This document shows positions 12,553 to 23,339 of a stretch of DNA of 64,000 nt, piece by piece. Origin of the DNA: Loxodes magnus. Taxonomy: Eukaryota; Ciliophora; Karyorelictea; Loxodida; Loxodidae. Under the pieces are notes generated by a model. The model was not told where the DNA came from and did not search any database. It saw only the letters and a program-made list of their open reading frames with translations. The DNA is taken from positions 124,001 through 188,000 of the forward strand of contig CAMPDV010000386.1 in assembly GCA_946699065.1 (NCBI GenBank), in the 5' to 3' direction. Position numbers and translations under genes: made by a program. Each line of letters opens with the position of its first letter. Position 1 is the stretch's first letter.

Positions 12553-12991
12553 TTTTATTTTGTAAGAAAATAGTTTCTTCGCTTATAAACAACAAACATT
12601 ACCGTTAATTTCTTTATTCATAAGCTAATGTAACAAAGAATTAAAAAGCACTTTGAGGAATTAATAAATAAACACATTAGCAATGGAAGCAATAAAGTTT
12701 GAAAATAATTAGGTGTAAGCGACTTATCATTAATTAAGTTAATTAGCTTTTAATTAACATAACTAAAGAAACTTTGTAATTGATAAGTGATTTTTAGAAT
12801 TTACATGGTAAAATCCAAATACAAGTCTGTTTACTCCTGTTTACGAAAGTTTTAACGATTATTCTTTATTATTTAATTTTAAGAAGATTTCAATTAGATC
12901 TATATTTGAACTAAATGTATTTTGATAGTTTTGCAATTTATTTCTTAATTTTCTTTCACAATAAAATATTAAATAAACATCTCAACAAACA

Positions 12992-13892
12992 ATGAAAAGA
13001 TCCTATTCATAATAAACTAAAAAGAAGCATAATAGTCAAAGTTTATTTAGGAAAGCATCTAGAGAATTATTATGAATATATACAAAGTGACTATCCATTA
13101 ATCAAGAGAAATAAGGGGATGGGATATATAAAGCTACAAAGTAAAGATGAGAAAAGTTTCAAAAAAGAAAAATCAAGATCTAGATACCTCATTTTTATAC
13201 CCTCTAACTGAAGAAAACAATTTAAGATAATTGAAATTAGAAAATTATCTAAGTAAATCTAAAAATGCAGCGAAAAGTTAAGGCTATTTGCTAAAGTAGA
13301 TTATTTTAAACTGATACAAAAAAGAATTTCATGAAATATTTGAAGATAATCATATAATTAAGAATCTTAGCTGAAAAAGTTAAATTAATTTGCATGCTAT
13401 TATGATTTAAGGATTGAGATAGATATTTTTAGCTAAAATCGTATACTCAAATTTAAACATTTATTTATTTATTAACAAAATGGGTCAGGTGGATTTCGTC
13501 AAAAAAATTAGTTAGTGATAGAAAGTAAGAAAATCTCATATGATTTTAAAAGTTAGAAAAAATTATTTTTAATCAAAAATAGCTGAAAAAAATGGTTTGC
13601 TCTTGATGTTTCAAGTACGCAAAAAAGAGAAAAGGAAATAGAGTTCTTTGAGAGAATAATAGTAAAATAGCATTTATTTTTTGGTTTTAATTTTAAAATA
13701 AAATTCGTTGTCTAAAATTAAGGCAAAAGTGCTTAAAAATTGATAAGGTTATTTAAATGAAGTTGAAAAAAGTATTGGTATCTATTTACTGACTCAAAGA
13801 ATTAATTTTAAATTACAATTGCTTTAAAATAATTAGAATCAACATCAATTTATTTAAGCATTGATACGGAAAATATTATAAAATGCTAGTGA
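12992..13892 (+). CDS. unknown 294-residue basic protein with one 16-nt intron
   Basis: The ATG at 12992 opens a Lys/Ser-rich N-terminus. Removing a 16-nt GT..AG intron (GTCAAAGTTTATTTAG, 13035-13050) joins it to a long frame ending at TGA (13890-13892); the spliced length is 885 nt, an exact multiple of three. Around codons 210-240 it has a basic/aromatic stretch with Lys-Lys-Trp-Phe-Ala-Leu followed by a Glu-rich helix, which faintly recalls the start of a PH-like fold, but I would not assign one. Several Trp codons are TGA. It is divergent from receptor A and separated by about 440 bp, so the two could share an upstream region. Function unknown. Confidence 0.6.
13035..13050 (+). other. 16-nt spliceosomal intron (predicted)
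   Basis: GTCAAAGTTTATTTAG. Its removal restores the reading frame of the surrounding gene between two convincing coding halves. The length matches other predicted introns here (17, 17, 17 and 21 nt). Confidence 0.6.
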
Positions 13893-13899
13893 ATATAGA

Positions 13900-14777
13900 A
13901 TTTATTAAATAAATATTGTAAATCATAAAAGGAGAATCTGCTTTATTTTCTTATGCAGTTTGTCATATCTTAATGTAATAGATAGTTCTGACAATCTCTT
14001 TTGCTTTATATTTAATGTCTATAAATTAATATTAACATACTCTATCTAATAGCAAAATTTACAATTTATTCATAGTATAATCTCGATTAAGAAGCAGTCT
14101 ATGTAATAAAGTAGAATTTAAACTATATAGGTACATAGTAAAGTCATATGATCTATAATTAAATGTTTTAGTAAGAGTAAGCACTTTCTTTTAAATTTAT
14201 AAATAAAGAATAATTTTAATAATTTAACTCTTGAATTCTTTTTTTCCATCTTATATATTTGAGTGCTAGCATTTAAGTTTATTGTTGTGTGAAAATAATT
14301 ATTTTTCTTTAAGATTTTATTATAATTAAAAAATGTGATTTATATTATAATTGAATGATGCTGAAATATTTGATATTATATAGATAGAGTTAAATGTATA
14401 TATGTAAATCTTTTCTAATGTTTGCTTATAGAATATATAGTAGTTAGAACTAAAGAATTGCTGAACTAAAATATGAAATAAATATAGTGTATTTGAATGC
14501 TTAGCTTTAGATTAATTTTAAATTATAAATGAATATTCAGCTTGCTATTATAAATTTTCTTAATTAACTTTATATACTAAAAGACTTTTTTTGATATACA
14601 CTTTTAATTCAAAAACTCTAAAACTAAAAAGAGTTAAAATACGGAAAAAAGTATTAAAGATAAAGTTATATTAGAAATACCTACTACTCTAAAAAGCTTG
14701 AATTTTAATTAATTAAATGATTATAAATAAAAATTATTTATGTCTTAGATGGTAAAAATAGTTTTTTCGCTTCTAAA
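13900..14777. other. A+T-rich gap between two plus-strand genes
   Basis: No motif or convincing frame. The first bases after 13892 should be 3' UTR. Confidence 0.4.
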
Positions 14778-15415
14778 ATGAGTAAGCTTTATGAAGCAAC
14801 AAGTATTTTAATTCATAACTAATAGAATAAGCTTTTCGAGATAATTCGGAATTTATTCTTTATAAAATAGTATTTTTGATTATTTAAATATTGGCTTTCT
14901 TTATTTTTATCATTATAGCTCCTATCATTAAGTTATTACATGTATTATTTAAATTTCTTTAGCTTTAGTTATTAAGTTAATTAGTCTTCATTTGCTATTT
15001 TTTAATTATTTCTGTTTATTTAGATTTATAAATTAATTCTTTTTATGCATTGTCATTGACTTTCATATGCAAGAAATACTAAGAGGATCAATTATAAGAA
15101 GGCATTCAAAGAATCAGTTATAATACGGCTAAAAGTATAATAAATAGCTTTTTTAATTAAAAGCTAAAATAGCTAAGGAATAATAGGTATAAGCAAAACA
15201 AATCCTTTGGAATCCGAAATAAAGAAAACAGTAAAGGAAGCTATTAAAGTTTGAAATAATTTTAGATTGAAGCAGCTGAATATAAATTATTGGGAAAGTA
15301 TCCTTTAAATAATTATGAAATATAGTTAAAAAAGAAAATAATTATGAAAGTGGTTAATAAGCTTACAAGGTTTATCACTTACATTTTTTATTTATTTTAA
15401 TAAGCAAATCTTTGA
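14778..15415 (+). CDS. unknown 206-residue membrane protein with one 17-nt intron
   Basis: The ATG at 14778 starts a short soluble segment followed by a strongly hydrophobic, Tyr/Phe/Leu-rich region (about residues 25-95). Removing a 17-nt GT..AG intron (GTTATTAAGTTAATTAG, 14968-14984) keeps the membrane region in frame with a hydrophilic Lys/Asn/Gln-rich domain. A final hydrophobic segment precedes the TGA at 15413-15415. Spliced length is 621 nt, an exact multiple of three. Layout: two or three N-terminal membrane segments, a basic soluble domain, and a C-terminal membrane anchor. I recognise no family. Confidence 0.5.
14968..14984 (+). other. 17-nt spliceosomal intron (predicted)
   Basis: GTTATTAAGTTAATTAG. 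It lies inside the membrane region of the surrounding gene, and its removal gives one continuous frame to TGA. Confidence 0.55.
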
Positions 15416-16300
15416 TATTTGATTTTTGAAGTATTCAAATAGTCTCTTAGTTTACTTAGTGTATTAACACCGTTCAATAATATTTTATTTAAATTCCTAT
15501 GAATGTAAATATTATAGATAACTTATTATTTAAAATGAGTAAAGGAAATATCTTATAGCGGAAGGGATTTAAAGGTTTATAAAAGTGAGTGTATAGATAT
15601 TAAGTACTATTAGTGAAGAGAAATGACCAAAAAAGTAGAAAAAAATCCTATAATTAAAAAATGAATAGAACCAATAACTATATTAATAGAAGCAAATATT
15701 AAACCATAAAAAGCTGCTATTAAAGAAAAAATGAAAAGATACGTATTGTGAAAAGATATTTCATTTTTTATTTTTCTAGTCATATAAAACTCTTGAGGGT
15801 TAATATGATAAAAATCCATAAAAATTAGGAATATAAGGTAAAAATTAATTATAGCTAAATCATATTGATTACTTTATAGAAAAATGTAGAATATACAATT
15901 ATTATAATAAGTTCAAGCATATATTAATATATAAAAAAGTTAAAATTTAAAAGGAGCTAATAGCTTCAAAAGCTCGCTTTTACATCCAGTAATCTTGAAA
16001 TAGTTCTCTCTTGAACTAAAGAACGACTTAGACCTTCACTAATCTGTCATCTTTGTTTATAGTTTGAATTTTACAGCTTAATCTATTTCATATATAAGTT
16101 ATTATTAAAATGCTAAATTTCTTTAATAAAATTTTTTCTTATATATTTAACTTGACTAAGTTGGTCACATTTAAAATGCAATTATGCTTAATATTCTTTT
16201 AATAAATTTAATTTCTTCAACAGCATCTATTATAATAATGCTGTTTTTGACTTATATAACAACATATTCTTCTTATGCATTATTATATATATAAATCGCC
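15416..16300. other. A+T-rich gap before the dispersed repeat
   Basis: A minus-strand ORF with two hydrophobic segments lies at about 15610-15819, but it ends only at a TAA, so I do not call it. Nothing else supported. Confidence 0.35.
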
Positions 16301-16645
16301 ATTCTTGTTCGAAAGTGAACGACAAGAGACAGCTTCATCAGAGGTTGGGAAGCTAAGTACCCATAATTGACACATGTTATCCTCTGCTTTGGTAATGCAA
16401 TGAGACGCAACCCTGCCATGTCCTTGAACCTCCAACAAGTATTAAAGATTACGAGTATTCTGAAATTATATCAATATTGAACATTTTTATCAGTACTGAA
16501 TAATTATACCAGTATTGAACAAGTTTTATCAGTATCTGATAATTTTATCAGTAACAAGCATTCTTGTCAGTATAAAACATTTTTTAAAGAGCTGCGTACC
16601 AACGAGAATGCCACGCACTCTATAATCAAATTTATTAATTTATTG
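16301..16645 (+). repeat. dispersed structured repeat, copy 1 (hairpins, tandem units, terminal stem-loop)
   Basis: A G+C-richer island in A+T-rich DNA. It starts with an inverted repeat (TTGTTC..GAAC.ACAA), then a conserved block beginning GCTTCATCAGAGGTTGGG in which CAGAGG pairs with a later CCTCTG and GAGGTT with AACCTC. About six degenerate 18-20 bp tandem units of the type TATCAGTATTGAACATTTT follow, then a terminal stem-loop (16588-16621) and the tail CTCTATAATCAAATTTATT. The block from about 16331 on is closely repeated at 52704-53000. No convincing ORF. It could be a SINE-like element or a gene for a structured RNA. Confidence 0.7.
16588..16621 (+). repeat. terminal stem-loop, copy 1
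   Basis: AGAGC-T-GCG ... CGC-ACTCT with the loop core CAACGAGA. It shares sequence and position with the stem-loops at 21756-21789 (minus), 52962-52995 and 53384-53416. This copy has the weakest pairing of the four. Confidence 0.65.
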
Positions 16646-16649
16646 ACAA

Positions 16650-18515
16650 TTTTTCAAATCCATAAGTATATTTTCTTGCTACTCATTCATCCTTGAATAA
16701 TTTCTTATTATTTTTCTTAAAATTATTTTATTTTATATTGGAACTGCAAAAATTGAAATTAAAGAATTAAATAAACTATTTATCAATTTGAACTAGTTTG
16801 AATTCTTTTATGATTGTATGCTGCTTATTGTCTTCTCTATAGATGAAAATTAAAAGCTTAATTCTTATTTTAAAGTATCTTTTCTAAATTTTCAAATGTT
16901 TATTTTATTATATTTATTCTTACTATTCTTTCATGCACTGATTATGCAAAAGACTCTTGGGATTAATTTTATTCTTATTATTAAGGATTTTGTTCTTTCT
17001 GCATATATTAATATTCTTATTTTAAAAGATCCTCGTTAAGACAGATCTATTCCTTCTTAGAAGAATTTTTATATAATATATAATAAAATTTGATAAATTT
17101 GAGCTAGCAATTAAAAAAAAATAAAGAATCAAAGCTGGAATTTGAAATCTTAAAGTTAAGATTATACTTTTTAATGTAGTATATTAACGAAAATTATAAG
17201 AGAGTTTTTAGGATATAAAAGGAAGATAGAGTATATATAATTCAGTAGAGTAGAAATTATTAATCTCTTATTATTTAAATATTTAAGAAATTTCTAAGGT
17301 GAGAATTTAAAATAGAAAGAATAAAAGGTAGATTGAACTTCTTAACTAAAAATAAAGTTATTTTTTGATTTAATTATTTAAGAAAATAAAGAGAAAATCT
17401 ATAAAATATTAAGATCTAAAATATCTACTTTTTTAGTATATTTTAAATAAAAGTTTAGATGTCTGCTTACTATCTCGTATATAATGATCTATTTTAAAGA
17501 TTCTAATATATTCTTTACTTCAAGAAAATTAACTTTGAATTATTTAGTTAAGGAAAGATAAAAACTAAAGGATATAAGAAAATGAATATATAATTATTTA
17601 GCAAAGCTAAGCTAATCATACTAAGAAATATTTGATTTATTAATATTAACTGTTCTTTAACTAAAACAACAGCGAATATATTAAGTTCTTATTTTTCTAG
17701 TTATCAGACTCTATTCTTAAAATTAGTTAAACCAACCTATTTAATAGCTTTAATTTTTATTCTTTAATTACAACTTTTAATTTATAAATAGTAGTCTAAG
17801 AACAGAAGAATATACACTAAATGCAAAGTATAATAAAATGAATAATAGGAAAGTTTATTTAATAAATAGTTGAATTTAGAGAAACCAAATAAAATAATTT
17901 TATATTATCTATAGCTTATAATTGACTTAATACATTTTCTTTTAAACAAGACTGATAGCTATTCATTGATTTAACTAATTTTCTAAGGAGATTATTATTA
18001 TAATATACCATTAAGCTTGATTATTTATATACTTTTGCTAAATAGAAGAGAATTAGATTTAATAGAGAATAATATCAAATCTCGTTTAAATGAACAAAAT
18101 TAAAGATTCTTAAATAAATGAGTATTTATCAAAGTTACAAAGGGTCTGAATTCTAACGAGCTAAATATTTAATTTAAACAGTAAAGGAGGCTAAAACTAA
18201 GCAAAATTGTTAAGTTACTGTGATATTGCCACCTAAATTATTTATATAAAAACAAAAATAAAAGATAAAGGTAGCAAGACAATTAATTAATAGTAGTAGC
18301 AAAATAAATATTTTAGAGGAAGCAAATATTAGAATATCTAATAATTTTCTCTTTCTTTAATAAGCGTGTTAGATTTTCATTTTTGATAAAGTGATTCTCT
18401 ATCTATAAATATAGTTGGATTTATTGTCAAAAATAAACATAAAATAGATAAATATTTAAAGAAAAATTCCTTTAAATATAATTATAATTCTATTAAACTT
18501 AATTCTAGTTATAAA
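16650..18515. other. A+T-rich stretch, no supported gene
   Basis: Low-complexity sequence, no motif found. The last part should hold the 5' region of the RING/PARP gene. Confidence 0.4.
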
Positions 18516-20171
18516 ATGAATGAATATGAACAATAAAAACTTCAAAAGGTTTAGTAGCTAGACTGATATCAGCAAGGCATTTAAATTATTCGAATTTTAC
18601 AAAATGTCGTTGATCGCAAGATTGAATTACCTGACTAAATTTTACATTAATTTTTGTAGTAGTTTTATAATCTTTAGTAGAAGTGAAATATTCAGCTTAA
18701 AGTTAAAAAGCAGGAATCAAGTTATAAATGTATAGAGTGCAAAATTCCTTTATCTTTAGAAAATTACTAATAAATAGCAATTTCCTGTGACAATTGACAT
18801 TATAGCTGCTAATAATGCTCTGAAAGTACTATAAATAAAGTTCAAGGAACCAATTTTGATGTTATCAAATATGACTAGCTCAAATGTGTTTGCGGCTCTT
18901 TATTCGATTAAGGAATGATAACTGCTCTTGTCTTTTAATAATAATTGGGTCGTGTCAAGCAATGCTAAAAATGTAAGTAAACAGTTAAAGAAGATAGAAT
19001 TATAGAAATTAAGGGTTGCTAGCACTGAATTTGCTTAGATAATTGCTATATTAACGCAGTTACCTAAATGATTGTCGAAAAATTAAATAGCATATCATGC
19101 TTACTATGTGGATCAAATGTAGACGAAAAAACAAAATAAGAAATTTTAAATTAGACAGGTTATGGTTTTGAATTTGATATGATAATGAACCAAAATTATC
19201 CGAATTATGAAGAATATTTGATGTTCACTTGCTACAATTGCATGAATAATCTTTAAGAACTTATTTAGATAAACTAAAATGAAGTCAAATGTAGAATTTG
19301 CTATGTCTAAATCTGCATTAAATGCTTTTCAAAAAGTCATCCTAACAAGCCTTGCTTCTTGCTTATGTAAACACACGAATAACTAGTTTGAGGAAATTTA
19401 GAAGGAAATTAAAGCTAGATATGCTAATAATGCAATAAAGTAAAAGCAGCTTAAAATAGCTTCGATTAAGTTTGCTAATGCGTATAAATAAAATGTTAGT
19501 GCAGATAAGATCACGAAATTTGAAATTGTGAAGAGTACAAATTTCCTTATTTAGAAAAGATTCCAAATTCTTGGCAAGCAATCGTTAATTAGGATAACTC
19601 TTTTAAACTGGTTTAAATACAAAATCAGAGTCAAGCATACTAAAGCATATACAATTTAATGAAAAAGACATTACCAAACGTTCAGATTGTAAAGATTGAA
19701 TAGATTTATAATTTAATATAATATTAGATTTTTATAGCTAACGTTAAGAGAATAACCTAATATTATCAAAAGAACGTAGAGAGAAAGCTACTTTTTCACG
19801 GCACGAGAAAAACCAATCCTCTAAATATTATAAAAGACGAAACAGGTTTAAGTATAAAATTTGCTGCGTAAGGAGTTCATGGTAGTGGGATTTACTTTGC
19901 TTAAGATTGCAACTACTCAAATGATGGTTATTTCTATGCAGATTTAGTAAGTGGATGTAAATAATTACTGCTTGTTGATGTCATTATAGGAAAGTCAATT
20001 TAAGGAGGATTTTATAGAAGAGAATTACCTTAATTGCCTCCAAACGAAATGAATTAAAAATTTAAAGGAATATTAAAAAGATATGACAGTGTAACTAACT
20101 AAAGCAATCATTGAGTAATATTCGAAAACAACAGATGCTATCCTATGTTTTTGATATCATATTTAGGTTGA
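18516..20171 (+). CDS. RING/IBR-like zinc protein fused to a PARP catalytic domain
   Basis: ATG to TGA is 1656 nt, 551 residues, no intron. After a Gln-rich N-terminus come several Cys/His clusters: a RING-like set from Cys72-x2-Cys75 through Cys-Asp-Asn-Trp-His-Tyr-Ser-Cys, a second around residues 150-200, an IBR-like set near 245-290 and a last Cys-rich patch near 320-350. The order recalls RING-between-RING ubiquitin ligases, although I cannot assign each module. Residues about 355-551 are a PARP catalytic domain: Leu-Phe-His-Gly-Thr at about 425, His-Gly-Ser-Gly-Ile-Tyr-Phe-Ala near 455 followed by the Tyr-rich helix, and a final Cys-Tyr-Pro-x-Phe-Leu-Ile-Ser-Tyr strand as in tankyrases. 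The catalytic Glu position appears to be His (Asn-His-Trp-Val-Ile), which argues for mono-ADP-ribosylation or an inactive domain. Many Gln codons are TAA/TAG; the stop is TGA. Confidence 0.88.
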
Positions 20172-21734
20172 TAAAATTCAGAATGAATTAAGATTTAACT
20201 TTAATTTTATAAATTAAATAAGCTTTATAAATCTAAGCTTATAAATTATTTTATACATCTTTCAAAAATTTCTTAATAAAGCTAAGCAAATGTAAGAGAA
20301 TTTCTCTTAATAAAAAATATATCAATTAATCTAAGTTAATTAATAAAGCTTATTAAAGCCAATAAATTAGATTTACCTATCTACTTATTGATTTATTTTA
20401 ATTAAGATGCTTTTTTAGTCTACAACTTTTGCATCCTTTATAATTATTTTATTTTATTCTGTCTATTAAATTATTGTTTAAATCTGAATAATTTTAAAGA
20501 AAATCTAAGCTGACAAAGAAAAAAAAAGCTTTCCTTTAATAGCTATAATAAATAGGCTTATAGAAATGTTTTAATTAGCATAATTTACTTAGATTTTATC
20601 AATTTTAAGAAGGCTATTTCTTTAGATTATTTCTGATCTTTTGCGATTTTTACCTTTATTTCTGTTTATTCAAATTTTATCTTTTTTTAACTGAAACCAT
20701 GAGCACAATAGTTACCATTAATCTTTAATTTAAAGAAAAAAAGATTTAATTTTTTGCTAAATTTTTAAAGGTATGATTATAACTAAATTTAGATTGCTTT
20801 TATTTAAAAAAAACAAAGAAAATAAATTTTATATGTTCAATTAAACAAATCATAAGGATTACAATAATATTCACTATATTTAAATCATTTTACGCTTTAA
20901 TTGCCTAACTAAAATGCTTAAATAGAATTTATTTGTTTCTAGATAATTTATTAGTAGAATAAAGTCAAAATTCAAAGTGCTTGCAGTTAGTCTATTTAAT
21001 TTAAATATAAAGTTCCCGTGTTGCTTTGCATGCTATATAATTTAATAAATTAACTTTAAAAATCTAAATGCATAAGCCAGAAGTATTTATTTATCATAGA
21101 GCCATATAATTTAAAAGTTTGAATTAATAAGAAAAATCTAATGCCCATGTCGTTTTTGCTGCCTTTACTAATTATCAAACAAGTGTACAATCTTATTCAA
21201 AATTATCAATTAAAAATCCTACTTGTTGTGAAAATTTTGCTTGAAAGCTTATATCTTTTTTTCCTAGCATTAGTTAAACTTTCCTTAATTTATTTTATTC
21301 TAATTTAAAGTTGAAAATTTAGAATTATCAAAGAAAAACAAATTTGACAAAGAATAAGCCTTATGCTTATTTATTAAATAAAATAATATTAATTTAAAGA
21401 GCTAATGAAAGTTTATCTTAATTTAATATGCTTTACTTATATTTAAAATGCTATTCTTATAGTTTATATAAATACTTCTTAATGGATTTTTCTTAAAGTT
21501 ATACTTGTTCCTTATAAAAATCTAATTTTAAATCTAATTAATTATTTAAATGATACTCAATCTACCTATTTTATTATTTATAGTTAGCTTGGTTACTTCT
21601 AGTATTAATTACTACATAAGCAGAGTATACATTTCAATCAAACAAACTATTTTCTTAGAATCTAATTCTACATTGTTTTCTCGAAGTCTTCTAGAAAAAA
21701 AAGCAAAAAAAGTTAGAAAATGAATAATTGCACA
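20172..21734. other. A+T-rich stretch, no supported gene
   Basis: Contains the 3' flank of the RING/PARP gene and short A or T runs. No motif or convincing frame seen. Confidence 0.4.
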
Positions 21735-21789
21735 TAAATAAATAAATTCGATTATAGAGCGCGTAGCACTCTCTTTGGTGCGCAGCTCT
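21735..21789 (-). repeat. terminal stem-loop with (TTTA)n tail, copy 2
   Basis: On the minus strand: AGAGC-T-GCG-CAC, loop CAAAGAGA, GTG-CTA-CGC-GCTCT, then TATAATCGAATTTATTTATTTAT. This is the best-paired copy. The stem is 21756-21789 and the simple-repeat tail runs down to about 21735. It follows a G+C-rich segment and the decayed zinc-knuckle gene, as the 3' end of an element would. Confidence 0.7.
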
Positions 21790-22125
21790 TTAAATTAATT
21801 TTATTTAATGTAGAAAAAAAATTGATGGGCCTCTCTTTCCTTATTTCCTCTTCCTGCAGTACGTTCCTGTAATTTTTCCTTCCAAAGCATAGTATGTAAT
21901 ATGCGATTATGGGTACATTTCCTCGACATATGATGAAGAAAGTTTCCTCCTGGTATTCAGAGTTCTCCAGCTTGTCACATCTTCCTTCTCTTGTAATTGG
22001 TTTCTCTTCTTCCGATTTATCCTCCTTCTGCGCTCATTTTTTGTTGCCTTGCTGGGCCTCCAAGCAGCATCTGAAGGAGAGGACTTTCCACCCTATTTAA
22101 ATTTAGTTATATATAATAATAGTTA
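21790..22125 (-). other. G+C-richer tract, possible Arg/Lys-rich coding segment
   Basis: Base composition is clearly unlike the surroundings (many CTC, GGAG and CCTCC words). On the minus strand one frame reads as an Arg/Lys-rich protein with the phrase Arg-Arg-Arg-Arg-Ile-Asn-Arg-Lys-Lys; the other two frames are open as well, so coding is not proved. It lies between the decayed zinc-knuckle gene and the terminal stem-loop, so it may be the 3' part of one element. A structured untranslated region is equally possible. Confidence 0.4.
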
Positions 22126-22139
22126 TTTCTAATATGACG

Positions 22140-22915
22140 TCACCTTTATTTTACTTGTCAGTATTAGTTTATAATAAGTCTCAAGAATAATTGTAAAATT
22201 CATTGAAAGCATCCATTTCTTCGCCAGGTTCATATTCTTGTATAACATATCTATGGCAGCTAATCTAGCCTTTTTTTACTGTCGGTATCTTGTTCAATCT
22301 CAGTCCTTTCCAAGCATTTGGCTCGTTCTTCTTTTTCGAGTATCTACTATTTGTTAAAGTAATTAGTCTCCTCCAATCATTTTTATCCTATATAAATCAC
22401 CATAACGTACATCAAATCTTAGTTAGGTTTAATCAGAATTTTTTATATTCGCGACTTTGAATTTTTTGATTTCCAACAATCTTATTTTATGTACCCTATC
22501 CTTATACAGAATCTTCATATAATTGATCTTCTTTTTATTACTTAGTTAATTGTTTAATTTTTTCATGCTTAATGAATATTTAAATTTGATTGCTCAATCT
22601 CCATTGGATCAAGTATGATTCTACTCGTAGCTATTTCGTAGTTTAATTGAAATTTCGATTTTCAGGTTTTTTTTCTACTCTTTTAATTTTTTTATTAAAT
22701 AGCCGTATCGAAGCTTTTAAACTAAAATCTGTAATAAGTATTTTATTATCACTTTAAATTTAGTTAATTTTTTGTCGAAACTGTATACTCGCAGAATTAA
22801 TGCTGCAATGCTTCCTATAGCTTTTTATTTTCAGATTATAGCGAATAAATCTCAATAAAGGTAACTTATTGTTAGTTAGAAGATTGATTTATAGAAATTG
22901 TTTCTTAGATGTCAT
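22140..22915 (-). pseudogene. decayed copy of the Gag-like zinc-knuckle gene
   Basis: The start context TATAAAATGRCA-CT-AG matches that of the intact gene at 3244, and the end matches too: Trp-Gln-Val-Lys-Gln-Arg then TGA, with AAAGGTGAC around the stop codon in both. The body has a similar order: a coiled-coil-like segment, a basic region, then a knuckle position. The ATG and the main frame are offset by two bases (776 nt from ATG to TGA), with no GT..AG pair available between them. At the knuckle, the first Cys is Trp (TGA) and the His is Tyr (TAC), leaving only two ligands. Frameshift plus loss of zinc ligands suggests a dead copy. A diverged functional paralog starting at another ATG is less likely. 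Confidence 0.55.
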
Positions 22916-23029
22916 TTTATATTATAATAAATTTATATCTAAGTAATAAAATTACTAAGAGCTATATAAGCAAATCAAAAGAGATAATTAGTCTATTTTT
23001 CTATAAAAGTAGCAGCATATACCAGAGTT

Positions 23030-23330
23030 TATATTCCAAAATAACTTAGTAAATCTGTAAATTTCTTCTAGCTAAAAAGTTAATTTCTTAAATCTCCTCA
23101 AAAAACCACGTTAATAGCAGAAGATTTTTATAAAATAAGTCTACTTAGTAATTAAATAGAACAATAACAAAAATGAACTTATGTTGATAATTCATATACA
23201 ATCTAATTAATTTCACAGTTTATACTTTTAGATGGATGGAAAAGTAATATTGAAAGCATTTGTATTTGAATCTCGTAATATCGTGAAAATAAAACTTTAA
23301 AGCTGTAAAGCAAATTATTTAAATTTGATT
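23030..23330 (+). other. sequence related to the possible leucine-rich-repeat gene at 4 kb
   Basis: DNA around 23150-23290 aligns by eye with 4190-4320, including TTAAATAGAACAAT, a TG-TTGATA block and a GTGAAAAT block. In matching frames both give Leu-Asn-Arg-Thr-Ile-x-Lys-Met then Cys-Trp, and further on Ile-Val-Lys-Ile. It is probably a paralogous gene or gene fragment, and its borders are unknown. Confidence 0.35.
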
Positions 23331-23339
23331 TCATATAAA

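Noticed and set aside
15610..15819. Minus-strand ORF with two hydrophobic segments, resembling a small membrane protein
   Set aside because: It ends only at TAA and has no in-frame TGA nearby, unlike the other genes here. The resemblance to a signal-peptidase subunit was too weak.
16301..16450. 5S rRNA or tRNA-derived gene
   Set aside because: A GAAGCTAAG phrase recalls 5S rRNA, but the rest of the consensus, the length and the A/B boxes do not fit.
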